Origin: Streptomyces musisoli
Lineage (GTDB): Bacteria; Actinomycetota; Actinomycetes; Streptomycetales; Streptomycetaceae
Assembly: GCF_016741855.1 (NCBI RefSeq)
Contig: NZ_JAERRH010000017.1
Span: 107,938 to 171,937 of the forward strand
Direction: 5' to 3'
DNA length: 64,000 bases
This document shows, one piece after another, positions 1 to 7,949 of the stretch (its first letter is position 1; each line of letters begins with the position of its first letter). The position numbers and the translations under genes were made by a program. The notes under the pieces were generated by a model. It saw only the letters and a program-made list of their open reading frames with translations. It was not told the DNA's origin and did no database searches.

Positions 1-632
1 AACCGGTGCGCAGCGCACTGCTGCTCGGCCCGCCGCTGGTCGCGCTGGCCCGGGCACTGCGGCCGGTGATCTTCTCGATCAACGCCTTCGCGAACGGGCT
101 GCTGAAGCTGCTGCGTGTCGAGGCGAAGGGCGAGGTCGCGGCCACCTTCACGGACACGGAACTCGCCGAGATCGTCAAGGACGCCAGCGAGGCGGGCCTG
201 ATCGACGACCGGGCGCAGGAGCGGCTGCACGACGCCCTGGAGCTGGGCAGCCGGCCGGTGCGGGACGTGGTCGTACCGCTTCAGAAAGTCGTCTACGCGC
301 GCATGGGGGTCACCCCGGAGCAGCTGGAGCGGCTGTCTGCCGATTCGGGCTTCTCCCGGTTCCCGGTGGTCGACACCGGCCGCCGGATCGTGGGTTACCT
401 GCACGTCAAGGACGCCCTCGACGCCTCGCCGCGGGACGTGCCGTTCCGGCTGCGGGACATGCGGGCCATCGCGCGCGTGCGGGCGGGGACGCCGCTGGAC
501 GACGTGCTCACCGCGATGCGGGCCGGCCGGACGCACCTCGCGGCCGTGCTCGGCGACGACGGGCGGCTGGCGGGCCTGGTGACCATGGAGGACGTGCTGC
601 GGGAGCTGTTCGGCCAGCCGGCTCCGGGGTGA
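1..632 (+). CDS. CNNM/CorC-type CBS-pair membrane protein, 5' truncated
   Basis: The frame is open from the left edge, so only about the last 210 codons are present and the real start lies outside. The visible part begins with the end of a hydrophobic DUF21/CNNM-like segment (ALLLGPPLVALARALRP). It continues with the linker TDTELAEIVKDASEAG that is typical of the family, and then two CBS motifs (around FSRFPVVD and TMEDVLRELFG). The family is linked to Mg2+/Co2+ export or its control, with CBS domains sensing adenine nucleotides. The protein stops directly after the second CBS domain and has no CorC_HlyC C-terminal domain. This is common in the paired actinobacterial arrangement, so a sister gene may lie upstream. 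The family assignment is firm; the transported ion is inferred from the family only. Confidence 0.8.
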   Translation, partial: PVRSALLLGPPLVALARALRPVIFSINAFANGLLKLLRVEAKGEVAATFTDTELAEIVKDASEAGLIDDRAQERLHDALELGSRPVRDVVVPLQKVVYARMGVTPEQLERLSADSGFSRFPVVDTGRRIVGYLHVKDALDASPRDVPFRLRDMRAIARVRAGTPLDDVLTAMRAGRTHLAAVLGDDGRLAGLVTMEDVLRELFGQPAPG

Positions 633-698
633 TGACGCCCTGGGGTTTGCGGGGTGACCGACCGCTGGGTATGGAGCCGGGATACCATCGTCCTCGCC

Positions 699-1487
699 AT
701 GCAGACGAATCCCACATCTCCCCCGTACACCAGCCTGGTCGCGGTCGGCGACTCCTTCACCGAGGGCATGTCGGACCTGCTTCCCGACGGCTCCTACCGG
801 GGCTGGGCGGATGTCCTCGCCGCGCGGATGGCCGCCGGCACGCCCGGGTTCCGGTACGCCAACCTCGCCGTGCGCGGGAAGCTGATCGGGCAGATCGTCG
901 ACGAGCAGGTGCCGACGGCCGCGGCCATGAACGCCGACGTCGTCACCCTGGTCGGCGGGCTCAACGACACCCTGCGCCCCAAGTGCGACATGGTCCGGGT
1001 CCGGGACCTGCTCACCGAGGCCGTGGAACGGCTGGCGCCCTCCTGCGGGCAGCTGGTGCTGATGCGCAGCCCCGGCCGCCAGGGCCCGGTGCTGGAGCGG
1101 TTCCGGCCGCGCATGGAGGAGCTGTTCGCCTGCGTGGACGAGCTGGCCGGCAAGCACGGCGCCCTGGTGGTCGACCTGTACGGGGCGCCCTCGCTGGCCG
1201 ACCCCCGGCTGTGGGACGTGGACCGGCTGCACCTGACGGCGGAGGGGCACCGCCGGGTCGCCGAGGCGGTGTGGCAGACGCTCGGGTACGAGCCGGAGGA
1301 CGCCGAGTGGCACGTGCCGATGGCGGCCACCCTCCCGCCCGGCTGGATGAGCCGGCGGGTCGCGGACGCGCGGTTCGCCCGGCAGCACCTCCTCCCCTGG
1401 ATAGGCCGGCGCCTGACCGGCCGCTCCTCGGGCGACGGCCTCCCGCCGAAGCGCCCGGAGCTGCTGCCGTACGAGGGCCCGGCGTAG
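699..1487 (+). CDS. SGNH/GDSL hydrolase family protein
   Basis: A 262-residue protein with the SGNH hydrolase blocks in order: block I GDSFTEG near residue 19 (nucleophile Ser), block III GGLNDT (the Asn of GxND) and block V DRLHLTAEGH (catalytic Asp and His). These enzymes cleave esters such as acyl, acetyl or lipid esters; the substrate here cannot be read from the sequence. No signal peptide is visible, so it is probably cytoplasmic. I chose ATG 699 (MQTNPTSPPY) because a longer frame from GTG 654 adds only non-conserved residues. The last ~50 residues are basic and follow the hydrolase core. The gene stands alone, 66 bp after the CBS gene and 300 bp before purB. Confidence 0.85.
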   Translation: MQTNPTSPPYTSLVAVGDSFTEGMSDLLPDGSYRGWADVLAARMAAGTPGFRYANLAVRGKLIGQIVDEQVPTAAAMNADVVTLVGGLNDTLRPKCDMVRVRDLLTEAVERLAPSCGQLVLMRSPGRQGPVLERFRPRMEELFACVDELAGKHGALVVDLYGAPSLADPRLWDVDRLHLTAEGHRRVAEAVWQTLGYEPEDAEWHVPMAATLPPGWMSRRVADARFARQHLLPWIGRRLTGRSSGDGLPPKRPELLPYEGPA

Positions 1488-1787
1488 CCGCACGGTGATG
1501 ACCACCCGCGTGACCGGCGTCCGGGGCCGGATCCACGGGTTCGGCCCCCGGCTCGAGCACGCCCCGGCCGACGTGGTGCGGGAAGCCGACCGAGACGGAG
1601 GAACCGGCCGAGGCGAAGAGCCGGCCGAGGCGGAAGAGCCGGGCGAGGCGGAGGGCCGGCGGCCGTGGGGGAGGGCGGCCGGCGGCGGGGTTTTCGGCGC
1701 CGCGGCCGGGGTGACCGGCGTCTCGTAGCTTCCGCCGAACCCACCCATGGCGCTGGCCTGCACGAATCGCCAGTAAACTCTGGACAC
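1488..1787. other. Intergenic region upstream of purB with short GC-rich repeats
   Basis: No convincing gene is seen. Between about 1601 and 1660 there are three imperfect copies of an 18-bp unit of the type CCGGCCGAGGCGGAAGAG. The 77-codon frame at 1495-1728 runs through this repeat and looks like a by-product of base composition. Just before purB, TAAACT (1773-1778) could serve as a -10 element about 9 bp before the GTG start. No Shine-Dalgarno sequence is visible there, so the purB transcript may be leaderless; this is inference. Confidence 0.5.
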
Positions 1788-3230
1788 GTGACTTCTGCGC
1801 CCGCCAAGCCCCGCATCCCGAACGTCCTCGCCGGACGCTACGCCTCCGCCGAGCTCGCCACGCTCTGGTCCCCCGAGCAGAAGGTGAAGCTGGAGCGGCA
1901 GCTCTGGCTCGCCGTGCTGCGGGCCCAGAAGGACCTCGGCATCGACGTGCCGGACGAGGCGATCGCCGACTACGAGCGCGTTCTCGACACCGTCGACCTG
2001 GCCTCGATCGCCGAGCGCGAGAAGGTCACCCGGCACGACGTGAAGGCCCGCATCGAGGAGTTCAACGACCTCGCCGGGCACGAGCACGTGCACAAGGGCA
2101 TGACCTCGCGCGACCTCACCGAGAACGTCGAGCAGCTCCAGATCCGGCTGTCGCTCGAGCTGATGCGCGACCGTACGGTGGCCGTCCTCGCCCGCCTGGG
2201 CAAGCTCTCGGGCGAGTACGCCGAGCTGGTCATGGCCGGCCGCTCGCACAACGTGGCCGCGCAGGCCACGACCCTCGGCAAGCGTTTCGCGACCGCCGCC
2301 GACGAGCTGCTCGTGGCGTACGGCCGCGTCGAGGAGCTGCTGGGCCGCTACCCGCTGCGCGGCATCAAGGGCCCGGTCGGCACCGCGCAGGACATGCTGG
2401 ACCTGCTGGGCGGCGACGCGGCGAAGCTGGCGGAGCTGGAGGACCGGATCGCCCGGCACCTGGGCTTCGCCCAGGCGTTCACCTCGGTCGGCCAGGTCTA
2501 CCCGCGCTCGCTGGACTACGAGGTCGTGACCGCCCTGGTGCAGCTGGCGGCGGCGCCGTCCTCGCTGGCCAAGACGATCCGGCTGATGGCCGGGCACGAG
2601 CTGGTCACCGAGGGCTTCAAGCCGGGCCAGGTCGGCTCCTCGGCCATGCCGCACAAGATGAACACCCGTTCCTGCGAGCGCGTCAACGGCCTCATGGTCA
2701 TCCTGCGCGGCTACGCCTCGATGACCGGCGAGCTGGCGGGCGACCAGTGGAACGAGGGCGACGTGTCCTGCTCGGTGGTCCGCCGGGTGGCCCTCCCCGA
2801 CGCCTTCTTCGCCCTGGACGGCCTCCTGGAGACGTTCCTGACGGTCCTCGACGAGTTCGGTGCCTTCCCGGCCGTCGTCGCCCGCGAGCTGGACCGCTAC
2901 CTGCCGTTCCTCGCCACCACCAAGGTGCTGATGGGCGCCGTGCGGGCCGGCGTCGGCCGCGAGGTCGCGCACGAGGCGATCAAGGAGAACGCGGTCGCCA
3001 CCGCGCTGGCGATGCGCGAGCAGGGCGCCGAGCGCAACGACCTGCTCGACAAGCTCGCCGCCGACGGGCGCCTGCCGCTCGACCGTGAGCAGCTGGCGTC
3101 CCTGATGGCCGACAAGCTCTCCTTCACCGGTGCCGCCGCCGACCAGGTCGGCGTGGTCGTCGGCCGGATCGAGGACATCGTCAAGCGGCACCCGGAGGCC
3201 GCCGGCTACACGCCCGGGGCGATCCTCTGA
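1788..3230 (+). CDS. purB: Adenylosuccinate lyase
   Basis: A 480-residue fumarase/aspartase-superfamily enzyme. It acts twice in purine synthesis: it splits SAICAR to AICAR and adenylosuccinate to AMP, releasing fumarate each time. The superfamily signature is clear at GSSAMPHKMNTRSCER (signature loop with the catalytic Ser), along with the TSRDLTENVEQ segment and the AGRSHNVAAQATT segment, where the His is the presumed general acid. Length is normal for the actinobacterial form. The start is GTG 1788 (VTSAPAKPRIPNVLAGRY), matching the conserved N-terminus; upstream in-frame codons are repeat-rich and not conserved. Cytosolic housekeeping gene. The next gene, mug, begins immediately downstream and may be co-transcribed. 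Confidence 0.96.
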   Translation: MTSAPAKPRIPNVLAGRYASAELATLWSPEQKVKLERQLWLAVLRAQKDLGIDVPDEAIADYERVLDTVDLASIAEREKVTRHDVKARIEEFNDLAGHEHVHKGMTSRDLTENVEQLQIRLSLELMRDRTVAVLARLGKLSGEYAELVMAGRSHNVAAQATTLGKRFATAADELLVAYGRVEELLGRYPLRGIKGPVGTAQDMLDLLGGDAAKLAELEDRIARHLGFAQAFTSVGQVYPRSLDYEVVTALVQLAAAPSSLAKTIRLMAGHELVTEGFKPGQVGSSAMPHKMNTRSCERVNGLMVILRGYASMTGELAGDQWNEGDVSCSVVRRVALPDAFFALDGLLETFLTVLDEFGAFPAVVARELDRYLPFLATTKVLMGAVRAGVGREVAHEAIKENAVATALAMREQGAERNDLLDKLAADGRLPLDREQLASLMADKLSFTGAAADQVGVVVGRIEDIVKRHPEAAGYTPGAIL

Positions 3231-3310
3231 CCGGCACGCCCCGCACCCCTCGCACAGCCCGCTTCACCCAGGCGGAGCTGGAGGCCGCCCGCGACCGCCT
3301 CGTCCCCGAC

Positions 3311-3841
3311 GTGGTCGCGGACGGCCTCCGCGTGCTGTTCAGCGGCATCAACCCGGGCCTGATGACGGCGGCGACGGGCCACCACTTCGCCCGCCCCGGC
3401 AACCGGTTCTGGCCGGTGCTGCACCTGTCCGGCTTCACGCCCCGGCTGCTGAAGCCGGCCGAGCAGGGGGAACTGCCGGCGTACGGGCTCGGCATCACCA
3501 ACGTGGTGGCCCGGGCGACCGCGCGGGCGGACGAGCTGACCGCGGAGGAGTACGCCGAGGGCGGCCGGCTGCTGACCGAGAAGGTGACGCGGCTGCGGCC
3601 GAGGTGGCTGGCGGTCGTCGGCGTCACCGCGTACCGCGCCGCCTTCGCCGACCGGACGGCCCGGATCGGCCCGCAGGAGCGGACGATCGGGGAATCCCGG
3701 GTGTGGGTGCTGCCCAACCCCAGCGGCCTGAACGCCCACTGGACCACGGCCACCATGGCGGAGGAGTTCGCCCGGTTGCGCGAGGCGGCGGACGCCGACG
3801 GTCACGGCGGATCGGCCGACGTCACTATCCCCAGCAGCTGA
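3311..3841 (+). CDS. mug: G/U(T) mismatch-specific DNA glycosylase (MUG/TDG family)
   Basis: The protein has at least 176 residues, with the two MUG/TDG signatures: LFSGINPGL near the N-terminus (catalytic Asn/water-binding loop) and LPNPSGLNAHW near residue 140 (the wedge that enters the DNA helix). The family removes uracil or thymine mispaired with guanine and ethenocytosine, starting base excision repair. GTG 3311 is the only ATG/GTG/TTG start available. However, the frame stays open further upstream and encodes a family-like stretch (QAELEAARDRLVPDV), so the protein probably starts earlier. CTG 3227, overlapping the purB stop codon, is the only candidate (see findings). The 3' end overlaps the convergent gene by 40 bp. 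Confidence 0.85.
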   Translation: MVADGLRVLFSGINPGLMTAATGHHFARPGNRFWPVLHLSGFTPRLLKPAEQGELPAYGLGITNVVARATARADELTAEEYAEGGRLLTEKVTRLRPRWLAVVGVTAYRAAFADRTARIGPQERTIGESRVWVLPNPSGLNAHWTTATMAEEFARLREAADADGHGGSADVTIPSS

Positions 3842-4245
3842 CAGGGCAGTTCCCGGTCCCACCGGGAGACGCCCAGGGCCACCCACCGGCCCGCCCCGGG
3901 CACCCGCCACAACTGCACGTCCGGAACATGACCACTGAGACCGGCCCAGGGCTCCTCCATGTCCTCGCCTCCCAGGGACCGGTCGAGCACGCTGTACAGG
4001 CTGACGTGCTGGGGGCTCCCCCACCGCTCGCCGAGCCGCTCGGCGAGACCGTCCCGGTCGGCCTCGTACTGCGCCTCCGTCTCGTCCCGCGCGCTGCCGT
4101 CGCCCTCCCGGAAGTCCTCGCTCGTCCGTAAAGCGGCTATGTGGTAGCCGGGCCCGCTCTCGCCGTACTCCGTCCTGCCGTGCGCCGCCGGGAACTCCCG
4201 TGCGCACAGCAGGTCGATGAGGCTCAGGCACTCCACGATGTCCAT
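3802..4245 (-). CDS. Hypothetical acidic protein with a TTA codon
   Basis: A 147-residue acidic protein (starting MDIVECLSLIDLLCAREFP) without a domain I can name; Trp and aromatic residues cluster in the C-terminal half (VQLWRVPGAGRWVALGVSRW). It has no signal peptide or membrane segment. ATG 4245 is the first sensible start; codons upstream run into low-complexity sequence shared with the neighbouring exporter region. Leu39 is encoded by TTA (4129-4131 on the minus strand), the rare leucine codon read by the bldA tRNA in Streptomyces. Translation may therefore be tied to development. It converges on and overlaps the end of mug by 40 bp. Function unknown. Confidence 0.75.
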   Translation of the reverse strand: MDIVECLSLIDLLCAREFPAAHGRTEYGESGPGYHIAALRTSEDFREGDGSARDETEAQYEADRDGLAERLGERWGSPQHVSLYSVLDRSLGGEDMEEPWAGLSGHVPDVQLWRVPGAGRWVALGVSRWDRELPCQLLGIVTSADPP

Positions 4246-4286
4246 GAGAGCCAGTAAAGCGGGCACCACTGACAACTGGCGGCCTG

Positions 4287-4997
4287 TCAGGCGTCCCTGC
4301 GGGCCAGGCTCCAGCCGCCCGCGAGCAGGGCCGCCGCCGCCCACAGCGCGCTCACCGCGAGCCCGCTCCACGGGCCCAGCGTGCCCTCCCAGCTGCTGTG
4401 CAGGGCCACTTGGCCGGCCCGGTCGGGGAGGTAGTCGGCGACACCCGCGGACAGGTCTCCGATGACGAAGGAGACGATCAGCAGGAACGGGACCAGCACG
4501 GAGAGGGTCGCGACCCCGCTGCGCAGCACGGTCGCGAGTCCGGCGGCGAACAGGGCCATCAGCGTCAGGTGCAGGCCGCAGCCGACGGCGCCGCGCAGTC
4601 CCTCGGCCCAGCCGGGCGCGGACGCGCCGAGGACCGCCCGGCCCGCCAGGAGCGTGACGCACCCGGTGAGCAGTCCGGCGGCCAGCGCCGGCAGCGCGAT
4701 CGCCGTCGCCTTCGCGGCGAACCAGCGTCTCCGGTCGGGGACCGCCGACAGCGTCAGGCGCAGCGCACCGCCGCGGAACTCGGCCGAGACCGCCGTCGTA
4801 CCGAAGGCGACGGCGGCGACCTGCCCGAAGTTGATGCCGAAGAAAGCCGAGAAAAGCCGGTCGGAGTCGTCGGCGTCGGCTGCGCCGAGCGCGGAGAACG
4901 CGGCGGTGACCACGACCATCGCGGCGAGGGCCGCCGGCAGGGAACGCAGCGTCCGGATCTTGATCCACTCGGCGTGGAGCGCGGGTGCGAAGGACAT
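4287..4997 (-). CDS. ABC transporter permease (ABC-2 type)
   Basis: A 236-residue integral membrane protein with about six hydrophobic segments, for example LPAALAAMVVVTAAF, FGQVAAVAFGTTAVSAEF and VATLSVLVPFLLIVSFVIG. The N-terminus (MSFAPALHAEWIKIRTLRS) is typical of ABC-2 permeases that pair with a separate ATPase. It starts 2 bp after the ATPase stop codon, so the two form one translationally coupled operon. It is probably the membrane half of an exporter for a peptide, antibiotic or lipid; the substrate cannot be told. The divergent two-component system next door is the usual regulator of such exporters. Confidence 0.88.
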   Translation of the reverse strand: MSFAPALHAEWIKIRTLRSLPAALAAMVVVTAAFSALGAADADDSDRLFSAFFGINFGQVAAVAFGTTAVSAEFRGGALRLTLSAVPDRRRWFAAKATAIALPALAAGLLTGCVTLLAGRAVLGASAPGWAEGLRGAVGCGLHLTLMALFAAGLATVLRSGVATLSVLVPFLLIVSFVIGDLSAGVADYLPDRAGQVALHSSWEGTLGPWSGLAVSALWAAAALLAGGWSLARRDA

Positions 4998-4999
4998 GG

Positions 5000-5920
5000 T
5001 CAGACCTCCTGGGGCTGTGCGGTGAACTCGGTCTCGGCCGCCGTCAGATCGAGGTACGCCTCCTCCAAGGTGGCCTCCCGGGTGGCGAGTTCCAGGACGG
5101 GGACGCCCGCCTCGGACATCAGCCGGCCGAGGTCGTCCCCGCGCGCGTGCCGCACGGTCCAGGTGCCGTCCTCGTCGCGGGAGGCGTCGTGGCCGTGCCG
5201 GGCCAGGAGGTCGGCGAGGGCGGCGGGCTCGGTGGTGCGGATGCGGACGTGGGGCTGCACGCGTGCGTGGATGAACTCCCGCACCGGTGTGTCGGCGAGC
5301 AGCCGGCCCCGGCCGAGGATCAGCAGGTGGTCGGCGAACGCAGCGGTCTCCCCCATGAGGTGGCTGGAGACCAGGACCGTGCGGCCCTCCGCGGCCAGCC
5401 GGCGCAGCAGCGCTCGGATCCAGACGATGCCCTCGGGGTCGAGGCCGTTGGCGGGTTCGTCGAGCAGGACGACCTCGGGGTCGCCGAGCAGGGCGGCGGC
5501 GATGCCGAGCCGCTGGCGCATGCCGAGGGAGTACGTCCGCACCCGGCGCCGCGCCACGGCGGTCAGGCCGGTCTCCTCCAAGGCGGCGTCGACCCGGCGG
5601 GCCGGGATGCGGTTGCTCGCGGCGAGGGCCAGCAGGTGACCGCGGGCGGTGCGGGAGCCGTGCGCGGCGCGGGCGTCGAGCAGGGCGCCCACCCGGCGCA
5701 GCGGGTCGCGGAGCCTCGGGTACGCCGTGCCGCCGATGGTGGCGGTGCCGGCGGTGGCGCGGTCGAGGCCGAGGACGAGGCGGAAGGTGGTGGACTTGCC
5801 GGCGCCGTTGGGGCCGAGGAAGCCGGTGACCCGGCCGGGCCGGACGTCGAAGGTGAGGCCGTCCACGGCCCGTCGGCCACCGTACTCCTTGGTGAGGTCT
5901 CGTACGTCGATGCTGGTCAT
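5000..5920 (-). CDS. ABC transporter ATP-binding protein
   Basis: A 306-residue ABC ATPase with Walker A GPNGAGKSTT (near residue 37), ABC signature YSLGMRQRLGIAAA, Walker B VVLLDEPANGLDP and the switch His in LVSSHLM. The C-terminal ~90 residues form the extra domain seen in DrrA/CcmA-like exporters. Start ATG 5920 gives MTSIDVRDLTKEYGG, the usual N-terminus. It drives the permease encoded just downstream (2-bp gap). The promoter lies in the 107-bp region shared with the divergent histidine kinase gene, so control by that two-component system is likely (inference from context). Confidence 0.93.
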   Translation of the reverse strand: MTSIDVRDLTKEYGGRRAVDGLTFDVRPGRVTGFLGPNGAGKSTTFRLVLGLDRATAGTATIGGTAYPRLRDPLRRVGALLDARAAHGSRTARGHLLALAASNRIPARRVDAALEETGLTAVARRRVRTYSLGMRQRLGIAAALLGDPEVVLLDEPANGLDPEGIVWIRALLRRLAAEGRTVLVSSHLMGETAAFADHLLILGRGRLLADTPVREFIHARVQPHVRIRTTEPAALADLLARHGHDASRDEDGTWTVRHARGDDLGRLMSEAGVPVLELATREATLEEAYLDLTAAETEFTAQPQEV

Positions 5921-5975
5921 GGCAACAGCGTGGCCGTTGGGGCGCGTTCTCTCCTCCCCCGCCGGTGGAGATCGG

Positions 5976-5993
5976 CTCCCCCGTGCGGGGGAG
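5976..5993. promoter_or_regulatory. Inverted repeat between exporter and two-component system
   Basis: CTCCCCC and GGGGGAG (5976-5982 and 5987-5993) form a perfect 7-bp inverted repeat with a GTGC spacer. It lies 35 bp before the histidine kinase start and 55 bp before the divergent exporter start. It could be an operator for the response regulator or an mRNA hairpin; the sequence alone does not decide. Confidence 0.35.
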
Positions 5994-6027
5994 GGTCGTC
6001 GTCGGTGCCGGCTGCGACGATGAGGTC

Positions 6028-7182
6028 ATGGCCCGCTTTCTGCGCCCGCTGCTGCGCGGGACGACGTACACGCGCCTGCTGCATCTGTGGGTGCCGATGC
6101 TGGTGGTCAGCGTCTGGCTCTACATCCTGCCCTCGACTCCCTGGGTGCCCGCGCTGTTCCTCGTCCCGATCGGTCTCCTGCCCGCGGTGCGCAGGGGCGA
6201 GGGCGTGCAGGCGCGGCTGCTGCTCACGCCCGGCGAGACGGAGCCGGGCATCTCCGAGGCCCCGTCGGCGACCTGGCGGGACCGGGTGCGCACGGTGCTC
6301 TGGCTGGAGCTGCGGATGCTGCTCGGCGGGGTGGCGATGCTCGCCACGGTGTGGCTGCCCGCCATCACCTTCGAGCTGTCCCGGTGCGCCTGGGTGGGCG
6401 TGCCGTCCGGGGTGCCGCTGCTGGACCGGCTTCCCCCGCACCGGGCCTGGGCCCTGCTGGCGCCGCTGCCGCTGCTCGCCCTGTACGGCGCGGTCGTCGG
6501 CCTCGGCGAGCTGATCACCGCCGGTGCGCGCCGGCTCCTGGGCCCGAGCGCGGCCGAGCGGCTGGCCGCGCTGGAGGAGCGTACCGAGCAGTTGCTGGAA
6601 CGTACCCGGATCGCACGGGAGTTGCACGACTCCATCGGGCACGCCCTGACGGTGGCGGTGGTGCAGGCGGGCGCGGCGCGGGCGGCGGGCGATCCGGAGT
6701 TCACCGACCAAGCGCTGGACGCCATCGAGGAGACCGGCCGGGCGGCCCTGGCGGACCTGGAGCGGGTGCTGGGCGTCCTGCGGGAGTCCGGGCGGCCGGT
6801 GAGCGCGCGGCCCACGCTGGCCGACGCCGGCCGGCTGCTGGAGTCGGCGCGGGCCTCCGGCGCGAAGGTCGACGCCGAGGTGACGGGTCCGGTCGAGGCC
6901 GTGCCGGGCCCGGTGTCCCGCGAGGGCTACCGCATCCTCCAGGAGTCGCTCACCAATGTGCTGCGGCACGCCGGAGCCGTACCCGTGCGGGTCCGGGTCG
7001 CGGTCACCGGCGGCATGCTCACGCTGGACGTCCGCAACTCGCTGCCGGGGGCGACAACGGGACCCGGCCGGGGCAGCGGCCTGCGCGGCATACGGGAGCG
7101 GGCCGCGCTGCTCGGCGGCACCGCCCGGACCGGTCCGGTAGACGGCGACTGGCAGGTGCGCGCGGAGTTGCCGATCGGTTGA
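6028..7182 (+). CDS. Sensor histidine kinase, NarL/DesK type
   Basis: A 384-residue membrane kinase. Residues ~15-55 and ~88-160 contain about four hydrophobic segments with little extracytoplasmic sequence, so it probably senses a signal within or at the membrane. The HisKA_3 dimerisation box is RIARELHDSIGHALT with phospho-acceptor His200. The HATPase domain follows (N-box ESLTNVLRHA, G-box GRGSGLRGIRERAALLGG). I chose ATG 6028 because it directly precedes the first membrane segment. The response regulator follows 14 bp later. The divergent ABC exporter is its probable target, an arrangement common for antibiotic- or envelope-stress sensing systems in actinobacteria. Confidence 0.92.
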   Translation: MARFLRPLLRGTTYTRLLHLWVPMLVVSVWLYILPSTPWVPALFLVPIGLLPAVRRGEGVQARLLLTPGETEPGISEAPSATWRDRVRTVLWLELRMLLGGVAMLATVWLPAITFELSRCAWVGVPSGVPLLDRLPPHRAWALLAPLPLLALYGAVVGLGELITAGARRLLGPSAAERLAALEERTEQLLERTRIARELHDSIGHALTVAVVQAGAARAAGDPEFTDQALDAIEETGRAALADLERVLGVLRESGRPVSARPTLADAGRLLESARASGAKVDAEVTGPVEAVPGPVSREGYRILQESLTNVLRHAGAVPVRVRVAVTGGMLTLDVRNSLPGATTGPGRGSGLRGIRERAALLGGTARTGPVDGDWQVRAELPIG

Positions 7183-7196
7183 TCTAGGCTGGCCGG

Positions 7197-7853
7197 ATGC
7201 CGGTCACCGTACTCCTCGTCGACGACGAGCCCCTGGTCCGCGCGGGTCTGCGGGCCGTGCTGGAGGCGCAGCCCGACATCGAGGTGGTGGGCGAGGCGGC
7301 CGACGGTGCGGCGGTCATCCCGCTCGTGCGGCAACTGCGGCCGGACGTGGTCGCCATGGACGTGCGGATGCCCCTCATGGACGGCATCGAGGCCACGCGC
7401 GCGGTGCTGCGCACGGTGGCCGAGCCGCCGAAGATCCTCGTGGTGACCACCTTCGAGGACGACGAGCACGTGTACGAGGCGCTGCGCGCGGGGGCCGACG
7501 GGTTCCTGCTGAAGCGGGCCCGCCCCGCCGAGATCGTGCACGCCGTGCGGCTGGTCGCGGAGGGCGAGTCGCTGCTGTTCCCGGCCTCCGTACGGCGCCT
7601 CGCCGCCCGGTACGGCGACGGCGACCGGCCGGCGCGGGCCGTGCTGGAGCGGGCCCGGCTGACCGAGCGGGAGGCGGAGGTGCTCCGGCTGATGGCGCGG
7701 GGGCTGTCGAACGCCGAGATCGCCGGCCGGCTGATCGTCGGCGCGGAGACGGTGAAGTCGCATGTGAGTGCCGTGCTGGGCAAGCTCGGCGCGCGCGACC
7801 GCACGCAGGCGGTGATCGCGGCCTACGAGTCGGGGTTCGTGGAGCCGGGCTGA
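7197..7853 (+). CDS. Response regulator, NarL/LuxR type
   Basis: A 218-residue regulator. The receiver domain spans residues 1-~118, with the acidic pocket DDE (residues 9-11), phospho-acceptor Asp55 (VAMDVRMP), the Thr of VVTTF and the Lys of LLKRAR. A LuxR-type helix-turn-helix at ~148-205 (LTEREAEVLRLMARGLSNAEI) is followed by a short tail. It is the cognate partner of the preceding kinase (14-bp gap) and probably activates or represses the divergent exporter genes. Confidence 0.93.
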   Translation: MPVTVLLVDDEPLVRAGLRAVLEAQPDIEVVGEAADGAAVIPLVRQLRPDVVAMDVRMPLMDGIEATRAVLRTVAEPPKILVVTTFEDDEHVYEALRAGADGFLLKRARPAEIVHAVRLVAEGESLLFPASVRRLAARYGDGDRPARAVLERARLTEREAEVLRLMARGLSNAEIAGRLIVGAETVKSHVSAVLGKLGARDRTQAVIAAYESGFVEPG

Positions 7854-7949
7854 CCCCGGGTCCGGCCGCGGGCGCAACCCGGAACTCGCCGGGGTGGGCC
7901 GGGCCGAGTACGATCCGGCCAACACGCCCGCGAGCTGGGAGGACGGACG

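Noticed and set aside
1495..1728. A 77-codon gene upstream of purB
   Set aside because: No ribosome binding site, runs into short GC-rich repeats, no recognisable domain.
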